A stretch of 64,000 bases of DNA from Posidonia oceanica (taxonomy: Eukaryota; Streptophyta; Magnoliopsida; Alismatales; Posidoniaceae). The stretch is taken from assembly GCA_037176725.1 (NCBI GenBank), contig JAZBRS010000029.1, forward strand, positions 47,998,001-48,062,000. Reading direction: 5' to 3'. The notes below the pieces were generated by a model that was not told the origin of the DNA, searched no databases, and was given only the letters and a program-made list of their open reading frames with translations. The position numbers and the translations under genes were made by a program. This document shows positions 35,201 to 48,179 of this stretch, piece by piece (within the stretch, counting starts at the first letter, position 1; each line of letters starts with the position of its first letter).

Positions 35201-38200
35201 TTGCTTGCTTCCTTAATTTGAGGACGAGCGCCTTGCGTGCCGTTTCGAAGTCACGTCTGTTTGTTTGCTCGCTTCCTTAATTTGAGGACGAGCGCCTTTG
35301 CGTGCCTTATCGAAGTCACGTCTGTTTGTTTGCTCGCTTCCTTAATTTGAGCTCGAGTGCCTTTGCATGCCTTTTCGATGTCACGTCTGTTTGTTTGCTC
35401 AGTTCCTTAATTTGAGGACCTGCGCCTTTGCGTGCCTTTTCGAAGCCATGTTTGTTTGTTTGCTGGCTTCCTTAATTTAAAGACGAGCGCCTTTGCGTAC
35501 CTTTTCGAAGTCACGTCTGTTTGTTTGCTCGCTTCTTAATTTCAGGACGAGAGCCTTTGCATGCCTTTTCGAAGTCACGTCTGTTTATTTGCTCGCTTCT
35601 TTAATTTGAGGGCGAGCGACCTTGCGTGCCTTTTCGAAGTCACGTCTGTTTGTTTGCTCGCTTCCTTAATTTGAGGACGAGCGCCTTTGCGTGCCTTTTC
35701 GAAGTCACGTCTGTTTGTTTGCTCGCTTCCTTAATTTGAGGTCGAGTGCCTTTTCGAAGTCACGTTTGTTTGTTTCCTCGCTTCTTCAATTTGAGGACGA
35801 GCGCCTTTGCGTGCCTTTTCGAAGTAACGTCTGTTTGTTAGCTCGCTTCCTTTATTTGAGGTCGAGCGCCTTTGCGTGCCTTTCCGAAGCAACGTCAGTT
35901 TCTTCGCTCACTTCCTTAATATGAGGACAAGCGCCTTTGTGTGCCTTTTCGATGTCATGTCTGTTTGTTTGCTCGCTTCCTTAATTTGACGACGAGTGAC
36001 TTTGCGTCCCTTTTTGATGTCTTGTCAGTTTGTTTGCTCACTTCCTTAATTTGAGGATGAGCGCCTTTGCGTGCCTTTTCGAAGCCATGTCTGTTTGTTT
36101 GCTGGGTTTCATAATTTATAGACGAGCGCCTTTGCGTACATTTTCGATGTCACGTCTGTTGGTTTGCCCGCTTCATAATTTGAGGACGAGAGCCTTTGCA
36201 TGCCTTTTCGAAGTCACGTCTCTTTATTTGCTCGCTTCTTTAATTTGAGGACGAGCGCCTTTGCACACCTTTTCGAAGTCACGTCTGTTTGTTTGCTCGC
36301 TTCTTAATTTGAGGACGATAGCCTTTGCATGCCTTTTTGTAGTCACGTCTGTTTATTTGCTCGCTTCTTTAATTTGAGGATGAGCGCCTATGCTTGCCTT
36401 TTCGAAGTCACGTCTGTTTGTTTGCTCGCTTCCTTAATTTGAGGACAAGCGCCTTTGCGTGCCTTTTCGAAGTCACGTCGGTTTGTTTGCTCGCTTCCTT
36501 AATATGAGGTCGAGTGCCTTTTCGAAGTCACGTTTGTTTGTTTGCTCGCTTCTTTAATTTGAGGACGAGCGCCTTTGCGTGCCTTTTCGAAGTCACGTCC
36601 GTTTGTTTGCTCGCTTCCTTTATTTGAGGTCGAGCGCCTTTGCGTGCCTTTCGGAAGCCACGTCTGTTTCTTCGCTCACTTCCTTAATTTGAGGACAAGC
36701 GCCTTTGTGTGCCGTTTAGAAGTCATGTCTGTTTGTTTGCTCGCTTCTTTAACTTGACGACGAGTGCCTTTGCGTGCCTTTTCGACGTCTCGTCTGTTTG
36801 TTTGCTCACTTCTTTAAATTGAGGACGAGCACCTTTGCGTGCCTTTTCGAAGTCTCGTCTGTTTGTTTGCTCACATCCTTAATTTGTGGACGAGCGCCTT
36901 TGCGTGCCATTTCGAAGCCTTGTCTGTTTGTTTGCTGGGTTTCATAATTTAAAGACGAGCGCCTTTGCGTACCTTTTCGAAGTCACGTCTGTTTGTTTGC
37001 CCTCTTCTTAATTTGAGGACGAGAGCCTTTGCATGCCTTTTCGAAGTCACGTCTCCTTATTTGCTCGCTTCTTTAATTTGAGGACGAGCGCCTTTGCGTA
37101 CCTTTTCAAAGTCACGTCTGTTTGTTTGCTCGCTTCTTAATTTGAGGACGAGAGCCTTTGCATGCCTTTTCGAAGTCACGTCTGTTTATTTGCTCGCTTC
37201 TTTAATTTGAGGACGAGCGCCTTTGCTTGCCTTTTCGATGTCACGTCTGTTTGTTTGCTTGCTTCCTTAATTTGAGGACGAGCGCCTTTGCGTGCCTTTT
37301 CGAAGTCACGTCTGTTTGTTTGCTCGCTTCCTTAATATGAGGTCGAGTGCCTTTTCGAAGTCACGTTTGTTTGTTTGCTCGCTTCTTTAATTTGAGGACG
37401 AGCACCTTTGCATGCCTTTTCGAAGTCACGTCTGTTTGTTTGCTCGCTTCCTTTATTTGAGGTCGAGCGCCTTTGCGTGCCTTTCCGAAGCCACGTCTGT
37501 TTCTTCGCTCACTTCCCTAAATTGAGGACAAGCGCCATTGTGTGCCTTTCAGAAGTCATGTCTGTTTGTTTGCTCGCTTCCTTAATTTGACGACGAGTGC
37601 CTTTGCGTGCCTTTTCGATGTCTCGTCTGTTTGTTTGCTCACTTCCTTAAATTGTGGACGAGCACCATTGCGTGCCTTTTCGAAGTCTCGTCTGTTTGTT
37701 TGCACACTTCCTTAATTTGTGGACGAGCGCCTTTGCGTGCCTTTTCAAAGCCTTCTCTGTTTGTTTGCTCGCTTCTTTAATTTGAGGACAAGCGCCTTTG
37801 CGTGCCTTTTCGAAGTCACGTCTATTTGTTTGCTTGCTTCCTTAATTTGAGGACGAGAGCCTTTGCGTGCCTTTTCGAAGTCACGTCTGTTTGTTTGCAA
37901 ACTTCTTAAATTGAGGACGAGAGCCTTTGCGTGCCTTTTCGAAGTCACGTCTGTTTATTTGCTCGCTTCCTTAATTTGGGGACGAGCGCCTTTGCGTGCC
38001 TTTTCGAAGTCACGTCTGTTTGTTTGCTCGCTTCCTTAATTTGAGGTCGAGTGCCTTTTCGAAGTCACGTCTGTTTATTTGCTCACTTCTTTAATTTGAG
38101 GACGAGCGCCTTTGCGTGCCTTTTCGAAGTCACGTCAGTTTGTTTGCTCGCTTCCTTAATTTGAGGACGAGCGCCTTTGCGTGCCTTTTCGAAATCACGT

Positions 38201-40219
38201 CTGTTTGTTTGCTCGCTTACTTAATTTGAGGTCGATTGCCATTTCGAAGTCACGTTTGTTTGTTTGCTCGCTTCTTTAATTTGAGGACGAGCGCCTTCGC
38301 GTGCCTTTTCGAAGTCACGTCTGTTTGTTTGCTCGCTTCCTTTATATGAGGTCGAGCGCCTTTGCGTGTCTTTCCGAAGCCACGTCTGTTTCTTCGCTCA
38401 CATCCTTAATATGAGGACAAGCGCCTTTGTTTGCCTCTTCGAAGTTATGTCTGTTTGTTTGCTCGCTTCCTTAATTTGACGATGAGTGCCTTTGCGTGCC
38501 TTTTCGATGTCTCGTCTGTTTGTATGCTCACTTCCTTAATTTGAGGACGAGCGCCTTTGCGTTCCTTTTCAAAGTCACGTCTGTTTGTTTGCTCGCTTCC
38601 TTAATTTGAGGACGAGCGCCTTTGCGTGACATTTCGAAGTCACGTCTGTTTGTTTACCCACTTCCTTAATTTGAGGACGAGTGCCTTTGCATGCCTTTTC
38701 GATGCCGCGTCTGTTTGTTTGCTCACTTCCTTAATTTGATGACGAGCGCCTTTGTGTGCTTCATCGAGGTCACGTCTGTTTGTTTGCACACTTCCTTAAT
38801 TTGAGGACGAGCGCCTTTACGTGCCTTTTCGAAGTCTCGTCTGTTTGTTTGCTCACTTCCTTAATTTGAGGACGAGCGCCTTTGCGTGCCTTTTCGAAGC
38901 CGTGTCTGTTTGTTTGCTCGCTTCCTCAATTTGAGGACGAGCGCCATTGCGTGCCTTTTCGAAGTCACGTCTATTTGTTTGCTTGCTTCCTTAATTTGAG
39001 GACGAGCGCCTTTGCTTGCCTTTTCGAAGTCACGTCCGTTTGTTTGCTAGCTTCTTAAATTGAGGACAAGAGCCATTGCTTGCCTTTTCGAAGTCACGTC
39101 TGTTTATTTGCTCGCTTCCTTAATTTGGGGACGAGTGCCTTTGAGTGCCTTTTTGGAGTCACGTCTGTTTGTTTGCCCGCGTCCTTAATTTGAGGACGAG
39201 CGCCTTTGCGTGCCTTTTCGAAGTCTAGCCTGTTTGTCTGCTCGCTTCCTTAATTCGAGGTCGAGTGCCTTTTCGAAGTCACGTCTGTTTGTTTGCTCAC
39301 TTCTTTAATTAGAGGATGAGCGCCTTTGCGTGCCTTTTTGAAGTCATGTCTGTTTGTTTGCTTGCTTCTTAATTTGAGGACGAGAGCCTTTGCGTGCCTT
39401 TTCGAAGTCACGTCTGTTTATTTGCTCGCTTCCTAAATTTGGGGACGAGCTCCTCAGCGTGCCTTTTTGAAGTCACGTCTGTTTGTTTGCTCGCTTCCTT
39501 AATTTGAGGACGAGCGCCTTGGCGTGCCTTTTCGAAGTCACGTCTGTTTGTTTGCTCGCTTCCTTAATTTGAGGTCGAGTGCCTTTTCGTAGTCACGTTT
39601 GTTTGTTTGCTCGCTTCTATAATTTGAGGACGAGCGCCTTGGCGTGCCTTTTCGAAGTCACGTCTGTTTGTTTGCTCGCTTCCTTTATTTGAGGTCGAGC
39701 GCCATTGCGTGCCTTTCCGAAGCCACGTCTGTTTCATCGCTCACATCCTTAATTTGAGGACAAGCGCCTTTGTGTGCCTTTTAGAAGTCATGTCTGTTTG
39801 TTTGCTCGCTTCCTTAATTTGACGACGAGTGCCTTTGCCTGCCTTTTCGAAGTCTCGTCTGTTTGTTTGCTCACTTCCTTAATTTGAGGACGAGCACCTT
39901 TGTGTGCCTTTTCGAAGTCAAGTCTGTTTGTTTGCTCACTTCCTTAATTTGAGGACAAGCACCATTGCGTGCCTTTTCGAAGCCATGTCTGTTTGTTTGC
40001 TGGCTTCCTTAATTTAAAGACGAGCGCCATTGCGTACCTTTTCAAAGTCACGTCAGTTTGTTTGCTCGCTTCTTAATTTGAGGACGAGAGCCTTTGCATG
40101 CCTTTTCGAAGTCACGTCTGTTTATTTGCTCGCTTCTTTAAATTGAGGACGAGAGCCTTTGCATGCCTTTTCGAAGTCACGTCTGTTTGTTTGCTCGCTT
40201 CCTTAATTTGAGGACGAGC
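29257..40219. repeat. Higher-order composite Y, copy 2
   Basis: This is the second P-T-Q-R-S composite, phased from GCCTCTTCGTG at 29257. Relative to 9361-20073 it lacks one 65-bp monomer near 31.62 kb and another near 32.09 kb, and it gains an exact 380-bp duplication at about 32.46-33.22 kb. TTTCCAGG is at 34887 and TTCATCGAGG at 38760. Its last 3.17 kb is part of a 3,704-bp unit that is duplicated immediately downstream. From about 30.41 kb onward it has a second, nearly identical partner beginning near 51.57 kb. Confidence 0.85.
32463..33222. repeat. 380-bp exact tandem duplication, first occurrence
   Basis: A 380-bp unit beginning in the ATTAGAGG monomer is present twice in a row with no difference I could see. 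The unit is five 65-bp monomers plus one 55-bp monomer. It includes the rare TTGAGAACAAG and TTTCCGAAACCATG monomers. The equivalent place in Y copy 1 (about 12.70-13.08 kb) holds a single unit. Confidence 0.93.
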
Positions 40220-43200
40220 GCCTTTTCGTGCCTTTTCGAAGTCACGTCTGTTTGTTTGCTCGCTTCCTTAATTTGAGGTCGAGTGCCTTTTCGTAGTCAC
40301 GTTTGTTTGTTTGCTCGCTTCTTTAATTTGAGGACGAGCGCCTTTGCGTGCCTTTTCGAAGTAACGTCTGTTTGTTTGCTCGCTTCCTTTATTTGAGGTC
40401 GAGCGCCTTTGCGTGCCTTTCCGAAGCCACGTCTGTTTCTTCGCTCACTTCCTTAATATGAGGACAAGCGCCTTTGTGTGCCTTTTCGATGTCAAGTCCG
40501 TTTGTTTGCTCGCTTCCTTAATTTGACGACGAGTGACTTTGCGTCCCTTTTCGATGTCTCGTCAGTTTGTTTGCTCACTTCCTTAATTTGAGGACGAGGG
40601 CCTTTGCGTGCCTTTTCGAAGCCTTGTCTGTTTGTTTGCTGGGTTTCATAATTTAAAGACAAGCGCCATTGCGTACATTTTCGAAGTCACGTCTGTTTGT
40701 TTGCCCGCTTCATAAATTGAGGACGAGAACCTTTGCTTGCCTTTTCGAAGTCACGTCTGTTTATTTGCTCGCTTCTTTAATTTGAGGACGAGCGCCTTTG
40801 CGTACCTTTTCAAAGTCACGTCTGTTTGTTTGCTCGCTTCTTAATTTGAGGACGAGAGCCTTTGCATGCCTTTTCGAAGTCACGTCTGTTTATTTGCTCG
40901 CTTCTTTAATTTGAGGACGAGCGCCTTTGCTTGCCTTTTCGATGTCACGTCTGTTTGTTTGCTTGCTTCCTTAATTTGAGGACGAGCGCCTTTGCGTGCC
41001 TTTTCGAAGTCACGTCTGTTTGTTTGCTCGCTTCCTTAATATGAGGTCGAGTGCCTTTTCGAAGTCACGTTTGTTTGTTTGCTCGCTTCTTTAATTTGAG
41101 GACGAGCACCTTTGCATGCCTTTTCGAAGTCACGTCTGTTTGTTTGCTCGCTTCCTTTATTTGAGGTCGAGCGCCTTTGCGTGCCTTTCCGAAGCCACGT
41201 CTGTTTCTTCGCTCACTTCCCTAAATTGAGGACAAGCGCCATTGTGTGCCTTTCAGAAGTCATGTCTGTTTGTTTGCTCGCTTCCTTAATTTGACGACGA
41301 GTGCCTTTGCGTGCCTTTTCGATGTCTCGTCTGTTTGTTTGCTCACTTCCTTAAATTGTGGACGAGCACCATTGCGTGCCTTTTCGAAGTCTCGTCTGTT
41401 TGTTTGCACACTTCCTTAATTTGTGGACGAGCGCCTTTGCGTGCCTTTTCGAAGCCTTCTCTGTTTGTTTGCTCGCTTCTTTAATTTGAGGACAAGCGCC
41501 TTTGCGTGCCTTTTCGAAGTCACGTCTATTTGTTTGCTTGCTTCCTTAATTTGAGGACGAGAGCCTTTGCGTGCCTTTTCGAAGTCACGTCTGTTTGTTT
41601 GCAAACTTCTTAAATTGAGGACGAGAGCCTTTGCGTGCCTTTTCGAAGTCACGTCTGTTTATTTGCTCGCTTCCTTAATTTGGGGACGAGCGCCTTTGCG
41701 TGCCTTTTCGAAGTCACGTCTGTTTGTTTGCTCGCTTCCTTAATTTGAGGTCGAGTGCCTTTTCGAAGTCACGTCTGTTTATTTGCTCACTTCTTTAATT
41801 TGAGGACGAGCGCCTTTGCGTGCCTTTTCGAAGTCACGTCAGTTTGTTTGCTCGCTTCCTTAATTTGAGGACGAGCGCCTTTGCGTGCCTTTTCGAAATC
41901 ACGTCTGTTTGTTTGCTCGCTTACTTAATTTGAGGTCGATTGCCATTTCGAAGTCACGTTTGTTTGTTTGCTCGCTTCTTTAATTTGAGGACGAGCGCCT
42001 TCGCGTGCCTTTTCGAAGTCACGTCTGTTTGTTTGCTCGCTTCCTTTATTTGAGGTCGAGCGCCTTTGCGTGTCTTTCCGAAGCCACGTCTGTTTCTTCG
42101 CTCACATCCTTAATATGAGGACAAGCGCCTTTGTTTGCCTCTTCGAAGTTATGTCTGTTTGTTTGCTCGCTTCCTTAATTTGACGATGAGTGCCTTTGCG
42201 TGCCTTTTCGATGTCTCGTCTGTTTGTATGCTCACTTCCTTAATTTGAGGACGAGCGCCTTTGCGTTCCTTTTCAAAGTCACGTCTGTTTGTTTGCTCGC
42301 TTCCTTAATTTGAGGACGAGCGCCTTTGCGTGACATTTCGAAGTCACGTCTGTTTGTTTACCCACTTCCTTAATTTGAGGACGAGTGCCTTTGCATGCCT
42401 TTTCGATGCCGCGTCTGTTTGTTTGCTCACTTCCTTAATTTGATGACGAGCGCCTTTGTGTGCTTCATCGAGGTCACGTCTGTTTGTTTGCACACTTCCT
42501 TAATTTGAGGACGAGCGCCTTTACGTGCCTTTTCGAAGTCTCGTCTGTTTGTTTGCTCACTTCCTTAATTTGAGGACGAGCGCCTTTGCGTGCCTTTTCG
42601 AAGCCGTGTCTGTTTGTTTGCTCGCTTCCTCAATTTGAGGACGAGCGCCATTGCGTGCCTTTTCGAAGTCACGTCTATTTGTTTGCTTGCTTCCTTAATT
42701 TGAGGACGAGCGCCTTTGCTTGCCTTTTCGAAGTCACGTCCGTTTGTTTGCTAGCTTCTTAAATTGAGGACAAGAGCCATTGCTTGCCTTTTCGAAGTCA
42801 CGTCTGTTTATTTGCTCGCTTCCTTAATTTGGGGACGAGTGCCTTTGAGTGCCTTTTTGGAGTCACGTCTGTTTGTTTGCCCGCGTCCTTAATTTGAGGA
42901 CGAGCGCCTTTGCGTGCCTTTTCGAAGTCTAGCCTGTTTGTCTGCTCGCTTCCTTAATTCGAGGTCGAGTGCCTTTTCGAAGTCACGTCTGTTTGTTTGC
43001 TCACTTCTTTAATTAGAGGATGAGCGCCTTTGCGTGCCTTTTTGAAGTCATGTCTGTTTGTTTGCTTGCTTCTTAATTTGAGGACGAGAGCCTTTGCGTG
43101 CCTTTTCGAAGTCACGTCTGTTTATTTGCTCGCTTCCTAAATTTGGGGACGAGCTCCTCAGCGTGCCTTTTTGAAGTCACGTCTGTTTGTTTGCTCGCTT

Positions 43201-44458
43201 CCTTAATTTGAGGACGAGCGCCTTGGCGTGCCTTTTCGAAGTCACGTCTGTTTGTTTGCTCGCTTCCTTAATTTGAGGTCGAGTGCCTTTTCGTAGTCAC
43301 GTTTGTTTGTTTGCTCGCTTCTATAATTTGAGGACGAGCGCCTTGGCGTGCCTTTTCGAAGTCACGTCTGTTTGTTTGCTCGCTTCCTTTATTTGAGGTC
43401 GAGCGCCATTGCGTGCCTTTCCGAAGCCACGTCTGTTTCATCGCTCACATCCTTAATTTGAGGACAAGCGCCTTTGTGTGCCTTTTAGAAGTCATGTCTG
43501 TTTGTTTGCTCGCTTCCTTAATTTGACGACGAGTGCCTTTGCCTGCCTTTTCGAAGTCTCGTCTGTTTGTTTGCTCACTTCCTTAATTTGAGGACGAGCA
43601 CCTTTGTGTGCCTTTTCGAAGTCAAGTCTGTTTGTTTGCTCACTTCCTTAATTTGAGGACAAGCACCATTGCGTGCCTTTTCGAAGCCATGTCTGTTTGT
43701 TTGCTGGCTTCCTTAATTTAAAGACGAGCGCCATTGCGTACCTTTTCAAAGTCACGTCAGTTTGTTTGCTCGCTTCTTAATTTGAGGACGAGAGCCTTTG
43801 CATGCCTTTTCGAAGTCACGTCTGTTTATTTGCTCGCTTCTTTAAATTGAGGACGAGAGCCTTTGCATGCCTTTTCGAAGTCACGTCTGTTTGTTTGCTC
43901 GCTTCCTTAATTTGAGGACGAGCGCCTTTTCGTGCCTTTTCGAAGTCACGTCTGTTTGTTTGCTCGCTTCCTTAATTTGAGGTCGAGTGCCTTTTCGTAG
44001 TCACGTTTGTTTGTTTGCTCGCTTCTTTAATTTGAGGACGAGCGCCTTTGCGTGCCTTTTCGAAGTAACGTCTGTTTGTTTGCTCGCTTCCTTTATTTGA
44101 GGTCGAGCGCCTTTGCGTGCCTTTCCGAAGCCACGTCTGTTTCTTCGCTCACTTCCTTAATATGAGGACAAGCGCCTTTGTGTGCCTTTTCGATGTCAAG
44201 TCCGTTTGTTTGCTCGCTTCCTTAATTTGACGACGAGTGACTTTGCGTCCCTTTTCGATGTCTCGTCAGTTTGTTTGCTCACTTCCTTAATTTGAGGACG
44301 AGGGCCTTTGCGTGCCTTTTCGAAGCCTTGTCTGTTTGTTTGCTGGGTTTCATAATTTAAAGACAAGCGCCATTGCGTACATTTTCGAAGTCACGTCTGT
44401 TTGTTTGCCCGCTTCATAAATTGAGGACGAGAACCTTTGCTTGCCTTTTCGAAGTCAC
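37051..44458. repeat. 3,704-bp near-perfect tandem duplication
   Basis: The segment 37051-40754 is repeated at 40755-44458 with a constant offset of 3,704 bp. The junction is visible near 40755: after the GAGAACC-type monomer the sequence switches from the expected CTCTTTATTT to CTGTTTATTT and then GTACCTTTTCAAAG, which matches 37091 onward. Markers repeat at the same offset (TTCATCGAGG at 38760 and 42464). In reading the two copies I noticed only a couple of base differences, such as CAAAGCC versus CGAAGCC near 37746/41450 and TATATGAG versus TATTTGAG near 38343/42047. The homologous region at 58.27-61.97 kb has a single copy. Confidence 0.9.
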
Positions 44459-46219
44459 GTCTCTTTATTTGCTCGCTTCTTTAATTTGAGGACGAGCGCC
44501 TTTGCATACCTTTTCGAAGTCACGTCTGTTTGTTTGCTCGCTTCTTAATTTGAGGACGAGAGCATTTGCATGCCTTTTCGAAGTCACGTCTGTTTATTTG
44601 CTCGCTTCTTTAATTTGAGGACGAGCGCCTTTGCTTGCCTTTTTGAAGTCACGTCTGTTTGTTTGCTCACTTCCTTAATATGAGGTCGAGTGCCTTTTCG
44701 AAGTCACGTTTGTTTGTTTGCTCGCTTCTTTAAATTGAGGACGAGCGCCTTTGCGTGCCTTTTCGAAGTCACGTCTGTTTGTTTGCTCGCTTCCTTTATT
44801 TGAGGTCGAGCGCCTTTGCGTGCCTTTCCGAAGCCACGTCTGTTTCTTCGCTCACTTCCTTAGTTTGAGGACAAGCGCCTTTGTGTGCCTTTCGGAAGTC
44901 ATGTCTGTTTGTTTGCTCGCTTCCTTAATTTGACGACGAGTGCCTTTGCGTGCCTTTTCGATGCCTCGTCTGTTTGTTTGCTCACTTCCTTTAATTGAGG
45001 ACGAGCACCTTTGCGTGCCTTTTCGAAGTCTCGTCTGTTTGTTTGCACACTTCCTTAATTTGTGGACGAGCGCCTTTGCGTGCCTTTTCGAAGCCTTCTC
45101 TGTTTGTTTGCTCGCTTCTTTAATTTGAGGACGAGCGCCTTTGCGTGCCTTTTCGAAGTCACGTCTATTTGTTTGCTTGCATCCTTAATTTGAGGACGAG
45201 AGCCATTGCGTGCCTTTTCGAAGTCACGTCTGTTTGTTTGCGCACTTCTTAAATTGAGGACGAGGGCCTTTGCATGCCTTTTCGAAGTCACGTCTGTTTA
45301 TTTGCTCACTTCCTTAATTTGGGGACGAGCGCCTTTGCGTGCCTTTTCGAAGTCACGTCTGTTTGTTTGCTCGCTTCCTTAATTTGAGGTCGAGTGCCTT
45401 TTCGAAGTCACGTCAGTTTATTTGCTCGCTTCTTTAATTTAAGGACGAGCGCCTTTGCGTGCCTTTTCGAAGTCACGTCTGTTTGTTTGCTCGCTTCCTG
45501 AATTTGAGAACGAGCGCCTTTGCGTGCCTTTTCGAAATCACGTCTGTTTGTTTGCTCGCTTCCTTAATTTGAGGTCGATTGCCTTTTCGAATTCACGTTT
45601 GTTTGTTAGCTCGCTTCTTTAATTTGAGGACGAGCGTCTTTGCGTGCCTTTTCGAAGTCACGTCTGTTTGTTTGCTCGCTTCCTTTTTTTGAGGTCGAGC
45701 GCCTTTGCGTGTCTTTCCGAAGCCACGTCTGTTTCTTCGCTCACTACCTTAATATGAGGACAAGCGCCTTTGTATGCCTTTCCGAAGTCATGTTTGTTTG
45801 TTTGCTCGCTTCCTTAATTTGACGATGAGTGCCTTTGCGTGCCTTTTCGATGTCTCGTCTGTTTGTATGCTCACTTCCTTAATTTGAGGACGAGCGCCTT
45901 TGCGTGCCTTTTCAAAGTCACGTCTGTTTGTTTGCTCGCTTCCTTAATTTGAGGACGAGCACCATTGCGTGCCTTTTCGAAGCCATGTCTGTTTGTTTGC
46001 TGGCTTCCTTAATTTAAAGACGAGCGCCATTGCGTACCTTTTCGAAGTCACGTCTGTTTGTTTGCTCGCTTCTTAATTTGAGGACGAGAGCCTTTGCATG
46101 CCTTTTCTAAGTCACGTCTGTTTATTTGCTCGCTTCATTAAATTGAGGACGAGAGCCTTTGTATGCCTTTTCGAAGTAACGTCTGTTTGTTTGCTCGCTT
46201 CCTTAATTTGAGGACGAGC
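43924..46219. repeat. P module plus start of T, followed by a jump back
   Basis: From the P phase mark at 43924, the sequence follows P and the beginning of T up to about 45960. There it switches back to the end of S (ACCATTGCGTGCC at 45961 equals 43665), so that P starts again at 46220. The 2,296-bp unit is thus tandemly duplicated, the first copy being about 43665-45960. An identical junction occurs at 63479, so this arrangement existed before the large duplication that made the 51.57-64 kb segment. Confidence 0.85.
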
Positions 46220-48063
46220 GCCTTTTCGTGCCTTTTCGAAGTCACGTCTGTTTGTTTGCTCGCTTCCTTAATTTGAGGTCGAGTGCCTTTTCGTAGTCAC
46301 GTTTGTTTGTTTGCTCGCTTCTTTAATTTGAGGACGAGCGCCTTTGCGTGCCTTTTCGAAGGTAACGTCTGTTTGTTTGCTCGCTTCCTTTATTTGAGGT
46401 CGAGCGCCTTTGCGTGCCTTTCCGAAGCCACGTCTGTTTCTTCGCTCACTTCCTTAATATGAGGACAAGCGCCTTTGTGTGCCTTTTCGATGTCAAGTCC
46501 GTTTGTTTGCTCGCTTCCTTAATTTGACGACGAGTGACTTTGCGTCCCTTTTCGATGTCTCGTCAGTTTGTTTGCTCACTTCCTTAATTTGAGGACGAGG
46601 GCCTTTGCGTGCCTTTTCGAAGCCTTGTCTGTTTGTTTGCTGGGTTTCAAAATTTAAAGACAAGCGCCATTGCGTACATTTTCGAAGTCACGTCTGTTTG
46701 TTTGCCCGCTTCATAATTTGAGGACGAGAGCCTTTGCATGCCTTTTCGAAGTCACGTCTCTTTATTTGCTCGCTTCTATAATTTGAGGACGAGCGCCTTT
46801 GCATACCTTTTCGAAGTCACGTCTGTTTGTTTGCTCGCTTCTTAATTTGAGGACGAGAGCATTTGCATGCCTTTTCGAAGTCACGTCTGTTTATTTGCTC
46901 GCTTCTTTAATTTGAGGACGAGCGCCTTTGCTTGCCTTTTTGAAGTCACGTCTGTTTGTTTGCTCGCTTCCTTAATATGAGGTCGAGTGCCTTTTCGAAG
47001 TCACGTTTGTTTGTTTGCTCGCTTCTTTAAATTGAGGACGAGCGCCTTTGCGTGCCTTTTCGAAGTCACGTCTGTTTGTTTGCTCGCTTCCTTTATTTGA
47101 GGTCGAGCGCCTTTGCGTGCCTTTCCGAAGCCACGTCTGTTTCCTCGCTCACTTCCTTAATTTGAGGACAAGCGCCTTTGTGTGCCTTTCGGAAGTCATG
47201 TCTGTTTGTTTGCTCGCTTCCTTAATTTGACGACGAGTGCCTTTGCGTGCCTTTTCGATGCCTCGTCTGTTTGTTTGCTCACTTCCTTTAATTGAGGACG
47301 AGCACCTTTGCGTGCCTTTTCGAAGTCTCGTCTGTTTGTTTGCACACTTCTTAAAATGAGGACGAGAGCCTTTGCGTGCCTTTTCGAAGTCACGTCTGTT
47401 TATTTGCTCACTTCCTTAATTTGGGGACGAGCACCTTTGCGTGCCTTTTCGAAGTCACGTCTGTTTGTTTGCTCGCTTCCTTAATTTGAGGTCGAGTGCC
47501 TTTTCAAAGTCACGTCAGTTTATTTGCTCGCTTCTTTAATTTAAGGACGAGCGCCTTTGCGTGCCTTTTCGAAGTCACGTCTGTTTGTTTGCTCGCTTCC
47601 TTAATTTGAGGACGAGCGCCTTTGCGTGCGTTTTCGAAATCACGTCTGTTTGTTTGCTCGCTTCCTTAATTTGAGGTCGATTGCCTTTTCGAATTCACGT
47701 TTATTTGTTTGCTCGCTTCTTTAATTTGAGGACGAGCGTCTTTGCGTGCCTTTTCGAAGTCACGTCTGTTTGTTTGCTCGCTTCCTTTATTTGAGGTCGA
47801 GCGCCTTTGCGTGTCTTTCCGAAGCCACGTCTGTTTCTTCGCTCACTACCTTAATATGAGGACAAGCGCCTTTGTATGCCTTTCCGAAGTCATGTTTGTT
47901 TGTTTGCTCGCTTCCTTAATTTGACGATGAGTGCCTTTGCGTGCCTTTTCGATGTCTTGTCTGTTTGTATGCTCACTTCCTTAATTTGAGGACGAGCGCC
48001 TTTGCGTGCCTTTTCAAAGTCACGTCTGTTTGTGTGCTCGCTTCCTTAATTTGAGGACGAGCG
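45961..48063. repeat. Second copy of the 2,296-bp unit, with 195-bp deletion
   Basis: This copy follows 43665 onward at offset 2,296. It gains one G near 46361 (GAAGGTAACG versus GAAGTAACG), shifting the offset to 2,297. Near 47345 it loses three whole monomers (195 bp): GCACACTTC joins directly to CTTAAAATGAGG, dropping the offset to 2,102. Beyond 48063 it continues into T-like sequence (GTGTGACATTTCG), which the first copy does not. Confidence 0.82.
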
Positions 48064-48179
48064 CCTTTGTGTGACATTTCGAAGTCACGTCTGTTTGTTT
48101 GCTCACTTCCTTAATTTGAGGACGAGTGCCTTTGCATGCCTTTTCGATGCCGCGTCTGTTTGCTTGCTCACTTCCTTAA

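Noticed and set aside
37051..44458. Retrotransposon-like long direct repeats (3.7 kb apart)
   Set aside because: The duplicated sequence is satellite throughout. No long terminal repeat ends, primer-binding site, polypurine tract or enzyme motifs are present.
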